8,079 nucleotides of DNA from Alcaligenaceae bacterium (GTDB taxonomy: Bacteria; Pseudomonadota; Gammaproteobacteria; Burkholderiales; Burkholderiaceae_B). The notes under the pieces were generated by a model that had not been told where the DNA came from, searched no databases, and worked only from the letters and a program-made list of their open reading frames with translations. Below, in pieces: positions 1 through 6,675 of the stretch. Location of the stretch: NCBI GenBank assembly GCA_947380655.1, contig CANCRX010000121.1:1-8079 (forward strand), given 5' to 3'. How positions within the stretch are numbered: the stretch's first letter is position 1; each line of letters begins with the position of its first letter. Both the position numbers and the translations under genes were made by a program.

Positions 1-893
1 ACCTGACCATAACCAAAATCTGTCGTTTGCTTTTGTGTGCCGCGATCCCTGCTCATCGCCATCCAGCCGGCATCGATAATTGCCCAGCCTTTTTCTTCCT
101 GGTGACCGATGACCGTAGTCAACACGCTGAGTGCGATTTCATCCATGGTGCAAACACCGACGTTGTGCATAACCAGATCAAAAAAGATGTAGACGCCCGC
201 CCTCACCTCTGTAACCCCCTCCAGGCTCAAGGCCGTTAAGGCGGTGGGTGTTGAGCCGACACTCACTACATCACAAGAAAAGCCCGCTTCACGCAAACGG
301 GTTGCGGCGCGCACGCATAAAGAACGCTCCTGCTCTGCCATCGCGATCAGCGCAGGTGTAGTGTTCAAATCATAACTGGAACCCGCATGGGTCAACACAC
401 CTGCGATCAAGGCTCCCGGAGCAATCAGTGCTGCGGCCACATCAAGCAATAGTTGAGACTCAGGCTTAATCCCCGAGCGATGATCATCAGTATCGATTTC
501 GATCAACACGTTGAAAGTTAGGCCATTCGCGGCACCGTATTCCGAAATGGCTTTGGCAGACGCAACACTATCGGTCAGTATTTTTAAGTCGCAGCCCTGG
601 GTAATCAATGCGTGAGCCTGTTTTAATTTGGTAGGGACGATTCCTACCGCATAGGTGATATCAATGATGCCGGCTGCAAAAAATTGCTCGGCCTCTTTCA
701 GTGTCGAAACGGTAATGCCTCGTGCACCGGCTGTGACTTGAGCCGCAGTGACCTCCACACATTTCGAGGTTTTGACATGTGGACGAAAGCTAGCTCCCAG
801 GCTATTGATCTGGGATTGCATTCTGTCGATGTTGTGCTGCATGCGTGGCACATCAATTAATGCAGCGGGCGTTACGATGTCTGAAAGCTTCAT
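1..893 (-). CDS. DSD1-like PLP enzyme (D-threonine aldolase / D-serine dehydratase family), 3' end missing
   Basis: Partial gene: 297 codons read from an ATG at 891-893, and the frame stays open to the window edge. The protein begins MKLSDIVTPAALIDVPRMQ, the usual opening of fold-type III (alanine-racemase-like) PLP enzymes of the DSD1/low-specificity D-threonine aldolase group. The motif RPHVKTSK at residues 37-44 carries the expected PLP-binding lysine (K41). Further family-like stretches are THAGSSY in the middle and DAGWMAMSRDRG near the visible end. Family members cleave D-3-hydroxy amino acids to glycine plus aldehyde, or deaminate D-serine, in the cytoplasm using PLP and a divalent metal. 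The C-terminal metal-binding His/Cys region lies outside the window, so aldolase and dehydratase cannot be told apart. No clear Shine-Dalgarno sequence precedes the ATG. It is divergent from the acyltransferase gene and shares its control region. Family assignment is firm; substrate is not. Confidence 0.88.
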   Translation of the reverse strand, partial: MKLSDIVTPAALIDVPRMQHNIDRMQSQINSLGASFRPHVKTSKCVEVTAAQVTAGARGITVSTLKEAEQFFAAGIIDITYAVGIVPTKLKQAHALITQGCDLKILTDSVASAKAISEYGAANGLTFNVLIEIDTDDHRSGIKPESQLLLDVAAALIAPGALIAGVLTHAGSSYDLNTTPALIAMAEQERSLCVRAATRLREAGFSCDVVSVGSTPTALTALSLEGVTEVRAGVYIFFDLVMHNVGVCTMDEIALSVLTTVIGHQEEKGWAIIDAGWMAMSRDRGTQKQTTDFGYGQ

Positions 894-936
894 GTCGGTG
901 TTATTTGTTAAGTTAATATGAGCATTAGATGGCCAA

Positions 937-984
937 AGTATAGGTGTTTAATGCGTTGGATCCTAGCGCGATAGCTCCTATACT
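937..984. promoter_or_regulatory. Inverted repeat spanning the divergent control region
   Basis: AGTATAGG at 937-944 is repeated in perfect inverted orientation as CCTATACT at 977-984, with a 32-nt spacer that has GGATCC near its centre. Each arm contains TATACT, read outward on its own strand, so the repeat places a -10-like hexamer for each of the two divergent genes. The symmetry is seen directly. Its meaning, either two mirrored promoters or a regulator site, is inferred. Confidence 0.4.
956..984 (+). promoter_or_regulatory. Candidate sigma70 promoter for the acyltransferase gene
   Basis: TTGGAT at 956-961 (3 of 6 to TTGACA, with the conserved TTG) is followed after 17 nt by TATACT at 979-984 (5 of 6 to TATAAT). 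The predicted start of transcription near 991 would leave a leader of about 55 nt before the ATG at 1048. On the other strand TATACT (937-942) could serve the DSD1-like gene, but its -35 match (TAGGAT, 960-965) is poor. Confidence 0.4.
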
Positions 985-1047
985 TCATTAATATCTGAAT
1001 CGCAGTATTTGTATTTTTACATTTCACCATAATACGCAGAACATTTG

Positions 1048-1938
1048 ATGCTTAGTTTTATTGGCCCGCTCTTCGCCTCTGCCGTGTTTAAGACACTGGC
1101 CTGGTTTCCATTAGCATCACTACAACGCATCGGTCGTTTTTGTGGCTGGATCACCTGGGTCGTTCCTGGCAGCTATAAAAGACGGGCTGCGGAAAACCTC
1201 AAGCAAGCATTTCCCGATGTGACCGAAGCCATGCAACGCCGAGCAATCCTCAATGTCGGGACCTTGTTTCTTGAAATGCCCTTCTGGTGGGTCAGAAGAA
1301 ACGATACAGAACTCAACAAACTACTTGAGTGCGATAACTGGCAGCAATTTGATGTGGCGCTTGCAAAAGGTAAAGGCGTTATTCTGCTCTCACCTCACGC
1401 AGGCTGTTTTGAATTACTAGGTCCGCTATACGGCAGCAGATACCAGTCAACGGTACTGTTCAGACCGCCTCGCATGGAATGGCTACAGGACTGGATCGTC
1501 AAAATGCGTTCACGCAAATTGTTGAGCATGGCTCCTGCGAATCAGTCAGGTGTGCGTTCTTTGGTTAAAACCCTCAAACGCGGCAATACAGTTGGGATTT
1601 TGCCAGACCAGGTTCCGGTTGAGGGTGAAGGCGTGTGGGCACCTTTTTTTGGTAAGCCTGCCTATACCCTCTCAATTGTCCAGCGCTTGCAAAGTCTCAC
1701 AGGCGCTACGATTTTTATTCTGGCCGCTGAACGCAAAGCAATCGGACAGGGCTATAAACTCCACTATAAAGAATTACTCTCGCCACTCTCTGAGGATCCT
1801 GTTGCTGCAGCGACAGAAATTAATCAGGAAATGGAAAATATGATCCGACTCATGCCGGATCAATATTTATGGGGTTATAACCGCTATCGCCAGCCGAAGC
1901 ATAAAGGCCTGGTTCAGACAAAGGCGGATTCACACTAA
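1048..1938 (+). CDS. LpxL/HtrB-type lipid A / lysophospholipid acyltransferase
   Basis: A 296-residue protein of the bacterial lipid A acyltransferase family (LpxL/LpxM/HtrB), a normal length for the family. An N-terminal hydrophobic stretch (roughly residues 3-40) fits the membrane anchor. The catalytic H-x4-E motif is HAGCFE, with H117 and E122 when counted from the ATG at 1048. A later block, GILPDQVP followed by GVWAPFFGKPAYT, and the C-terminal QYLWGYNRYR are also typical. Members transfer a secondary acyl chain from acyl-ACP to Kdo2-lipid A at the inner face of the cytoplasmic membrane. A related role such as ornithine-lipid or phospholipid acylation cannot be excluded. A TTG at 1045 directly before the ATG would add one residue. 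I chose the ATG because neither start has a good ribosome binding site. The gene is convergent with the catabolic operon, and the two stop codons touch. Confidence 0.9.
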   Translation: MLSFIGPLFASAVFKTLAWFPLASLQRIGRFCGWITWVVPGSYKRRAAENLKQAFPDVTEAMQRRAILNVGTLFLEMPFWWVRRNDTELNKLLECDNWQQFDVALAKGKGVILLSPHAGCFELLGPLYGSRYQSTVLFRPPRMEWLQDWIVKMRSRKLLSMAPANQSGVRSLVKTLKRGNTVGILPDQVPVEGEGVWAPFFGKPAYTLSIVQRLQSLTGATIFILAAERKAIGQGYKLHYKELLSPLSEDPVAAATEINQEMENMIRLMPDQYLWGYNRYRQPKHKGLVQTKADSH

Positions 1939-2904
1939 CTAACCTGCCTCAGCAGGCTTGCTCGCGTGTGTGGTCATGACCTCAAGGACCTTGCGACCAT
2001 TGCTACTGAGCACTTCAGTGTGCACCACTGCGGTTAACCGACCACGATGCACGACAGTCGAGCGAGCAGAAATCGTCGCACCCTCACCGGGACTGATATA
2101 ACTCGCCGTCACACCCGTCAGTTTCCAATGATTCGAAAGTGAAGCATTAGCCGTGACCATCGCTAATCCCAGCGTGATTCCACCCTGCACATGACCCACT
2201 CGATTACCGATATGCGGTCCGTTAACCAACTCACAATAGGCACTGCGCTCTGCAGCCTGAGGGTGAAAGCCGAGGAAATGATTTAAAAAACCACCCCCGC
2301 GTGAAGTACTTTTGTGCAGTGATTTCTCTGCATGATCAATAATCCACTTTTCATCATCGCTCAAGGTACTGAGATCAAGATCGATATGCTCTGGAGGTTT
2401 TTGATCAATCCAGGCGATAGGATGCAGTACAACGTCGCCAGGGGCCGGCAAAACCATAAAGGCACCCGTTCCGAACGCGATCAGTTTGTCGCCAGCATAG
2501 ACATGTGATTCGCTTAAGCCTTGTTTGCCAAGCGTGTCGTGCAAAAAATCATTTGACTTACTGGTTGCGACAAGCTGACCGATACGCGGCTCACAGGTTA
2601 GCTGCAGGCTGAGTGAAACCGTCGCTAAACGCGTCGAACGTGACAACTTTTCGCGGATGCCTGTCGCCAAACCCATATCGGCCAGCATGGCAAACACAGC
2701 GATATTGATCTGCCCGTCATCATCACGGGTAAATACCTCCGAATCAATATGCAAGACGGAGTTTTCTGGATGCACTTCATCAAAGCTCAGTGCAAAAAAA
2801 TTACCGCAAAAATGCAGGCCAGGCGTGCGATTTAACGCGATAGCACGATGAATTTGTTTAAGGATCGGATGATCACTCAGATCGTGATTCTGCATGAATT
2901 TCAT
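1939..2904 (-). CDS. Tandem-hotdog acyl-CoA thioesterase-like protein
   Basis: A 321-residue protein with two hotdog-fold halves in the style of PaaI/4HBT thioesterases. The first spans about residues 40-155, with DDGQINIAVFAMLADMGLA at 62-80. The second spans about 205-315, with GHVQGGITLGLAMV at 237-250. The second half keeps a His and a Gly-Gly pair (H238, G241-G242) like the HGG signature of the family. The first half has GQINIA in the equivalent place, so it may be structural. Such enzymes hydrolyse acyl-CoA esters in the cytoplasm, and here the likely role is releasing CoA from a pathway intermediate or dead-end ester. It is the last gene of the operon. Its ATG overlaps the stop of the MaoC gene by 4 nt (ATGA, 2901-2904), which suggests translational coupling. 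A second ATG three codons in (2895) is a weaker alternative. The substrate is unknown, and a hotdog hydratase role remains possible. Confidence 0.75.
   Translation of the reverse strand: MKFMQNHDLSDHPILKQIHRAIALNRTPGLHFCGNFFALSFDEVHPENSVLHIDSEVFTRDDDGQINIAVFAMLADMGLATGIREKLSRSTRLATVSLSLQLTCEPRIGQLVATSKSNDFLHDTLGKQGLSESHVYAGDKLIAFGTGAFMVLPAPGDVVLHPIAWIDQKPPEHIDLDLSTLSDDEKWIIDHAEKSLHKSTSRGGGFLNHFLGFHPQAAERSAYCELVNGPHIGNRVGHVQGGITLGLAMVTANASLSNHWKLTGVTASYISPGEGATISARSTVVHRGRLTAVVHTEVLSSNGRKVLEVMTTHASKPAEAG
1943..1956. other. Small stem-loop at the convergent gene junction
   Basis: CCTGC and GCAGG (1943-1947 and 1952-1956) form a perfect 5-bp stem with a CTCA loop, just inside the end of the hotdog gene and past the stop of the acyltransferase gene. 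There is no following run of T on either strand, so it is at best a weak terminator and may be chance. Confidence 0.2.
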
Positions 2905-3365
2905 TTACCTTTTGCAAAAACCATAGAAATCGTTTCTGCAACCAGTGCGGGCCGATCAACGCCTTCGATCTCTATCGTATTGCCGAAAGTGAGACGTGCG
3001 CCTGCGTCTGTTATTTCGCACTTCTCAAGCGTACGGTGCAGGCGAATGCGTGAATCAACGGGAACAGGTGCAGTAAAGCGGACTTTATTGGAGCCATAGT
3101 TGATGCCACGTGAGCGTTCGACCACGCGAGAAATCTCAGCGCCGAGATAGGTCACCAGGGAAAGCGTCAACATGCCGTGTGCAATGGTTTTCCCGTTTGG
3201 TAATTCGCGTTTAGCGCGCTCTACGTCGATATGAATCCAGTTCTCGTCACCGGAAACTTTTGCAAAATCGTCAATGCGTTTTTGATCAATCAACAGCCAG
3301 TCACTCGAACCAATTTTTTGACCGACATAGGCAGCCATATCTGCAGGGGTTTGGACTTCAAGCAT
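2901..3365 (-). CDS. MaoC/NodN-like (R)-specific enoyl-CoA hydratase family protein
   Basis: A 154-residue single-hotdog protein of the MaoC dehydratase family, the usual size for NodN-like members. The hydratase-2 motif is SGDENWIHIDVERA at residues 38-51. D40 and H45 are the expected catalytic Asp and His, and Trp replaces the Pro common in PhaJ-type enzymes, as is typical of the NodN branch. TIAHGMLTLSL follows, the usual substrate-tunnel segment. The family adds water to 2-enoyl-CoA to give (3R)-hydroxyacyl-CoA, usually as a dimer. The ATG at 3365 was chosen because AGAGGTG (3370-3376) lies at correct spacing and MLEVQTPADM matches a normal N-terminus. An upstream ATG at 3428 would add 21 unrelated residues. 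The gene sits 72 nt after the NPD-like gene, the largest gap in the operon, and overlaps the hotdog gene by 4 nt. Confidence 0.85.
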   Translation of the reverse strand: MLEVQTPADMAAYVGQKIGSSDWLLIDQKRIDDFAKVSGDENWIHIDVERAKRELPNGKTIAHGMLTLSLVTYLGAEISRVVERSRGINYGSNKVRFTAPVPVDSRIRLHRTLEKCEITDAGARLTFGNTIEIEGVDRPALVAETISMVFAKGK

Positions 3366-3369
3366 TTTG

Positions 3370-3376
3370 CACCTCT
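3370..3376 (-). promoter_or_regulatory. Ribosome binding site that fixes the MaoC start
   Basis: On the minus strand AGAGGTG lies a few bases before the ATG at 3365. It supports that start over the open upstream extension to 3428, which has no comparable site. Confidence 0.65.
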
Positions 3377-3437
3377 TTAAATAAATCAATGGGTGGATGT
3401 TAATGGGCTTACTACAAGCACAGGACAAATAAAAAAA

Positions 3438-4412
3438 TTAATGCGCAAAGGCGGCCAAGCGTGTCTGGATAATTTTTTCTGCATCCAGAACGATACGATG
3501 GACAAGCTCAGCGCAGCTCGGAATATCGTTGATTAATCCCTGAACCATCCCTACCGTCCAGATGCCCCCTTCTACATCACCATTCTCATAAACTGCACGA
3601 CCTTTCGCGCCGGCTACTTTAGGTCCGATCTCCTGAATCGTCGCACCGGATTTCTCCATGTCAACAATACTCTCAGACAACTCTGTGCGTGCAACACGAC
3701 TGCTATTGCGCAGACTACGCAAGATCAATGACGTATCATTTTCTGTGTTGCTTACAATCGCACGCTTGATATTTTCATGGACGGGGGCTTCTTTCGTACA
3801 CATAAAACGTGTACCCATATTGATCCCCTCTGCCCCCAACGCCAGCGCTGCAACAAGCCCTCTGCCGTCACCAAAACCACCCGAGGCAATAACAGGGATT
3901 GTGACTTTGGCTACGGTTGCAGGGATCAGAATCAGGCCCGGAATATCATCCTCGCCCACATGGCCTGCGCACTCGAAACCATCAATACTGACGATATCGA
4001 CACCGATTTGCTGGGCTTTTAGGGCATGACGCGCAGTAGTGCATTTGTGGATGACAGTAATCCCTGCTGCCTTTAAGGCGGGCATATGCGCGGCAGGATT
4101 ATTACCCGCAGTCTCCACGATTTTGACGCCCGAGTCGATAATCGCGTCACGATACTCATCGTAGGGAACAGGTTTTAAAGTCGGTAAAAAAGTCAGGTTG
4201 ACTGCGAACGGCTTATCGGTCATTTCACGCAGCCGGGCAATCTCTAATCGCAAGGCCTCTGGACTAGGCTGGGTTAAGGCGGTCAGCGTACCCAGGGCAC
4301 CGGCATTGGAAACGGCAGCCACGAGTTCTGCGCGTCCTATCCATTGCATGCCACCCTGAACGATTGGATGCTCAATGCCTAACATTTTAGTAATAGCTGT
4401 TTGCACGGTCAT
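3438..4412 (-). CDS. Nitronate monooxygenase / 2-nitropropane dioxygenase-like FMN enzyme
   Basis: A 324-residue TIM-barrel flavoprotein of the NPD family (PF03060), full length. Visible signatures in order: PIVQGGMQWIG (residues 16-26) for flavin binding, FAVNLTFLP (69-77), the GFECAGHVGEDD segment with the family's conserved active-site His (H151), ASGGFGDGRGL (176-186) and GINMGTRF (196-203) for the FMN phosphate, and EGGIWTVGMVQGLI near the C-terminus. Characterised members oxidise alkyl nitronates. Relatives include the enoyl-ACP reductase FabK and the steroid-pathway protein IpdC, so the name nitronate monooxygenase may mislead. Placed among CoA-thioester genes, a flavin-dependent oxidation or reduction of an unsaturated acyl-CoA is more likely than denitration; that is inference from context. 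AGGAA about 4 nt before the ATG serves as a ribosome binding site. The start lies 21 nt after the stop of CoA-transferase subunit B. Confidence 0.88.
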   Translation of the reverse strand: MTVQTAITKMLGIEHPIVQGGMQWIGRAELVAAVSNAGALGTLTALTQPSPEALRLEIARLREMTDKPFAVNLTFLPTLKPVPYDEYRDAIIDSGVKIVETAGNNPAAHMPALKAAGITVIHKCTTARHALKAQQIGVDIVSIDGFECAGHVGEDDIPGLILIPATVAKVTIPVIASGGFGDGRGLVAALALGAEGINMGTRFMCTKEAPVHENIKRAIVSNTENDTSLILRSLRNSSRVARTELSESIVDMEKSGATIQEIGPKVAGAKGRAVYENGDVEGGIWTVGMVQGLINDIPSCAELVHRIVLDAEKIIQTRLAAFAH

Positions 4413-4433
4413 TATTCCTATACAAAATATTGA

Positions 4434-5093
4434 TTAACCGTAGACGCGACAGTCAGGATCAAGACTTAATTGTGCGCCTGTGTGTTTTTGTAATTCATCA
4501 AAGGACAAACCTTCAACCATGCGTCTCACAATCAAGCCCTCAGGCACTACATCAATCATGGCCAAATCAGTGTAAATACGATCCACACAAGCTGCTGCGG
4601 TTAAGGGATAGGAGCAACGCTCAAGAATCCGCGGGCTGCCATCTTTCTGACAATGTTCCATCAAGACCCACACGTTCGCGGCACCCGCAGCGAGATCCAT
4701 CGCACCGCCCACTGCAGGAAGCTGGTCCGAAACTCCGGTCGACCAATTTGCCATGTCACCGTTTGCGGCGACCTGAAAGGCCCCCAGGCAAGCGATATCG
4801 ATATGACCGCCGCGAATCATGGCAAAGGAATCGCTGTGACTGAACACTGAAGCACCGTTGACTAACGTCACATGATGCTTGCCGGCATTAACGATATCTT
4901 CGTCTTCCTGACCGGGCTCGGCTTTTGGTCCAAGACCTAGTAAACCCTGCTCACTCTGGAGCAGGATCTCGCGATCAGCGGGAACATAATCAGCAATCAA
5001 TGTTGGCACACCAATACCAAGGTTGACACAGCAACCCTCAGCAATTTCAAGTGCTGCGACGCGCGCCATATCTTGTCGACTGAGCTTGTTCAT
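4434..5093 (-). CDS. CoA-transferase subunit B (class I, PcaJ/ScoB/AtoA type)
   Basis: A 219-residue beta subunit of a family I CoA-transferase, normal for separately encoded subunits. VNLGIGVPTLIADYVP (residues 23-38) and SEQGLLGLGP (47-56) are the signatures. E48 matches the glutamate that forms the covalent glutamyl-CoA intermediate, so transferase chemistry should be intact. GGHIDIACLGAFQV and GVPTL are also conserved. With subunit A it would move CoA from a donor such as succinyl-CoA to an organic acid, activating a substrate without ATP. The gene overlaps subunit A by 4 nt (ATGA, 5090-5093), with GGAGGT at 5100-5105 as a well-spaced ribosome binding site inside the A gene, as expected for subunits made in equal amounts. 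The acid substrate cannot be read from sequence; candidates range from 3-oxoadipate and acetoacetate to a ring-cleavage acid. Confidence 0.9.
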   Translation of the reverse strand: MNKLSRQDMARVAALEIAEGCCVNLGIGVPTLIADYVPADREILLQSEQGLLGLGPKAEPGQEDEDIVNAGKHHVTLVNGASVFSHSDSFAMIRGGHIDIACLGAFQVAANGDMANWSTGVSDQLPAVGGAMDLAAGAANVWVLMEHCQKDGSPRILERCSYPLTAAACVDRIYTDLAMIDVVPEGLIVRRMVEGLSFDELQKHTGAQLSLDPDCRVYG

Positions 5094-5758
5094 ACCTTCA
5101 CCTCCACCAGTCGGTCAACATAGACACCAGGCGTCACGATATGCTCTGGATCGAGAACGCCTAACTCAACAATTTCATTGACCTGCGCGATGGTGAGCTT
5201 GGCAGCCCCAGCCATAACCGGATTGTTCACCCGTGCGCCACGGTGGTAGACCAGGTTTCCCCAGCGGTCGCCCTGGCGGGCTTTGATCAACGCGACGTCC
5301 CCATTGATGGGGTGTTCAAACACATATTCTTTACCGTTAATTAGTCGGGTTTCTTTACCTTTGGCGAGCTCAGTCCCGGCAGCTGTTTTAGTAAAGAACC
5401 CACCAATTCCGGCCGCCCCTGCGCGAATGCGTTCGGCAAGCGTTCCTTGCGGGACCAACTCAAGTTCGACTTCACCGCTCGCATACAGCTCATCGAAAAT
5501 CGTCTTGCCGTATAAACCACGCGGGAAAGAACAAACGACTTTGCGAATACGTCTGGCACGCATCAGATCGCCAATTATGTCTGTACCAATGGTGGCGTTA
5601 TTAGCCACGATTGTGATTTCCCTTGTGCCTAGTTCGAGCACGGCGGCAAGTAACTCGTTCGGACGCCCGGACGTTCCAAACCCTCCCACCAGGATCGTGG
5701 ATCCATCTTTTATGCCCTGCACAGCATCGGCCAGAGACTTAACACGCTTATCAATCAT
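5090..5758 (-). CDS. CoA-transferase subunit A (class I, PcaI/CatI type)
   Basis: A 222-residue alpha subunit of a family I CoA-transferase. The nucleotide/CoA-binding segment LVGGFGTSGRPNELL is at residues 23-37, followed by IVANNA. The stretch VELELVPQGTLAERIRAG and the segments GDRWGNLVYH and DPEHIVTPGVYVDRLV resemble 3-oxoadipate CoA-transferase subunit A (PcaI/CatI) more than ScoA, judging from remembered family patterns. No other protocatechuate or catechol gene is present, so a pca symbol would be unjustified. The start ATG at 5758 lies 2 nt after the TAA of the SDR gene, and only a weak ribosome binding site (GGAC) precedes it, so translation probably depends on ribosomes finishing the SDR gene. 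It pairs with the overlapping subunit B gene downstream. Confidence 0.9.
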   Translation of the reverse strand: MIDKRVKSLADAVQGIKDGSTILVGGFGTSGRPNELLAAVLELGTREITIVANNATIGTDIIGDLMRARRIRKVVCSFPRGLYGKTIFDELYASGEVELELVPQGTLAERIRAGAAGIGGFFTKTAAGTELAKGKETRLINGKEYVFEHPINGDVALIKARQGDRWGNLVYHRGARVNNPVMAGAAKLTIAQVNEIVELGVLDPEHIVTPGVYVDRLVEVKV

Positions 5759-5760
5759 GA

Positions 5761-6660
5761 TTAGTCCAGATCATTACCTTTCATATCCGCATTGCGGCGT
5801 GCGGTGCGTGACAACTCCTTGAGAATGGGACCGATCTGAGCGGCATCATCCATTGGTGCGGCCTCGGGTCCACGGTGCCAGCCTTCGAGCGCGGCAAGAA
5901 AACCGCCGCCCACCTCAAACACTCGACCCGTGACTTCGTCGCTTTCCTGACTCGCGAGCCAGACAACGACAGGAGAAATCCAGCGTGGGTGTCGTGCCTC
6001 GATTTCCTCAGGTGTGCGCTCACGCAGGCTTTCGGTCATGCGTGTCTGGGCATGCGGACAGATCGCATTCACAGTCACGCCATAACGCTTGAGTTCCCGT
6101 GCAGCGATCACGGTCATCGCAGCGATACCTGCCTTGGCTGCGCCATAATTCGTCTGACCAATATTGCCAAATAGTCCCGAAGATGAGGTCGTATTGATGA
6201 TACGACCCGAAGCAGGTTCACCTGTCTGCTTTTGCAGATTGCGCCAATAGTTTGCCGCATGATGTGAAGGCGAAAAGGTTCCTTTCAGATGAACACTGAT
6301 CACGGCATCCCATTCGGTCTCCTCCATATTGACCATCATGCGATCACGCAGGATACCTGCGTTATTCACTAGACCATGTAAAGCTCCGAAATGCGCCACC
6401 GTGCTTTCAATCAGGTTTTTTGCACCATTCCAGTCTGCAATGTTGTCGCTATTAGCAATGGCGACCCCCCCCGCAGCAAGGATCTCATCGACCACTGACT
6501 GCGCAGCCGAGTGATCCTGCCCATGTCCGTCACGCGTCGTACCAATATCATTCACGACGACACGTGCGCCTTCGCGTGCGAGGTGAAGCGCATATTCTCG
6601 ACCAATACCGCGCGCAGCACCTGTGACAATGACTACACGATCCTGACAGACTTTAGACAT
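5761..6660 (-). CDS. Short-chain dehydrogenase, (3R)-hydroxyacyl-CoA dehydrogenase-like
   Basis: A 299-residue classical SDR with about 45 extra C-terminal residues over the 250-residue core. TGAARGIG (13-20) binds the dinucleotide, and Asp at position 38 (VVVNDIG) predicts NAD(H) preference. NNAG is at 99-102. The catalytic set is S159, Y172 and K176 (NYGAAK). The long loop after strand 2 (TTRDGHGQDHSAAQ) and the segment SHHAANYWR are typical of the branch near the dehydrogenase domain of peroxisomal multifunctional enzyme type 2 and of actinobacterial steroid-cluster SDRs. The expected reaction is NAD-dependent oxidation of a hydroxyacyl-CoA or ring alcohol in the cytoplasm. GAGGAGA at 6666-6672 gives a strong ribosome binding site 5 nt from the ATG. 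The gene is 15 nt downstream of the crotonase gene. Substrate and stereochemistry are inferred from subfamily, not proven. Confidence 0.85.
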   Translation of the reverse strand: MSKVCQDRVVIVTGAARGIGREYALHLAREGARVVVNDIGTTRDGHGQDHSAAQSVVDEILAAGGVAIANSDNIADWNGAKNLIESTVAHFGALHGLVNNAGILRDRMMVNMEETEWDAVISVHLKGTFSPSHHAANYWRNLQKQTGEPASGRIINTTSSSGLFGNIGQTNYGAAKAGIAAMTVIAARELKRYGVTVNAICPHAQTRMTESLRERTPEEIEARHPRWISPVVVWLASQESDEVTGRVFEVGGGFLAALEGWHRGPEAAPMDDAAQIGPILKELSRTARRNADMKGNDLD

Positions 6661-6665
6661 TTTGT

Positions 6666-6672
6666 TCTCCTC
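6666..6672 (-). promoter_or_regulatory. Strong ribosome binding site of the SDR gene
   Basis: GAGGAGA on the minus strand, 5 nt before the ATG at 6660. It is among the strongest such sites in the block (with the GGAGGT before CoA-transferase subunit B) and lies wholly in the 15-nt gap behind the crotonase stop codon. Confidence 0.6.
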
Positions 6673-6675
6673 GAT

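Noticed and set aside
27..239. Forward-strand open frame of 70 codons
   Set aside because: It lies opposite the DSD1-like gene, whose reverse-strand reading shows clear family motifs; the forward frame shows no recognisable domain.
3366..3428. Upstream extension of the MaoC gene from an ATG at 3428
   Set aside because: The extra 21 residues do not look like MaoC sequence, and the good ribosome binding site precedes the internal ATG at 3365.
3431..3437. Run of seven A (T on the minus strand) after the NPD-like gene as an intrinsic terminator
   Set aside because: No convincing GC-rich hairpin precedes it, and the following genes belong functionally to the same operon. It may only weaken read-through.
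4434..5758. Calling the CoA-transferase pair IpdAB or PcaIJ
   Set aside because: The subunits are short and the B subunit keeps the transferase glutamate, which fits poorly with IpdAB; no 3-oxoadipate pathway genes are present to justify pca symbols.
5283..5822. Forward-strand open frame of 179 codons opposite CoA-transferase subunit A
   Set aside because: It is long but is the antisense shadow of a well-conserved gene, is rich in Ser/Pro, and shows no domain or ribosome binding site.
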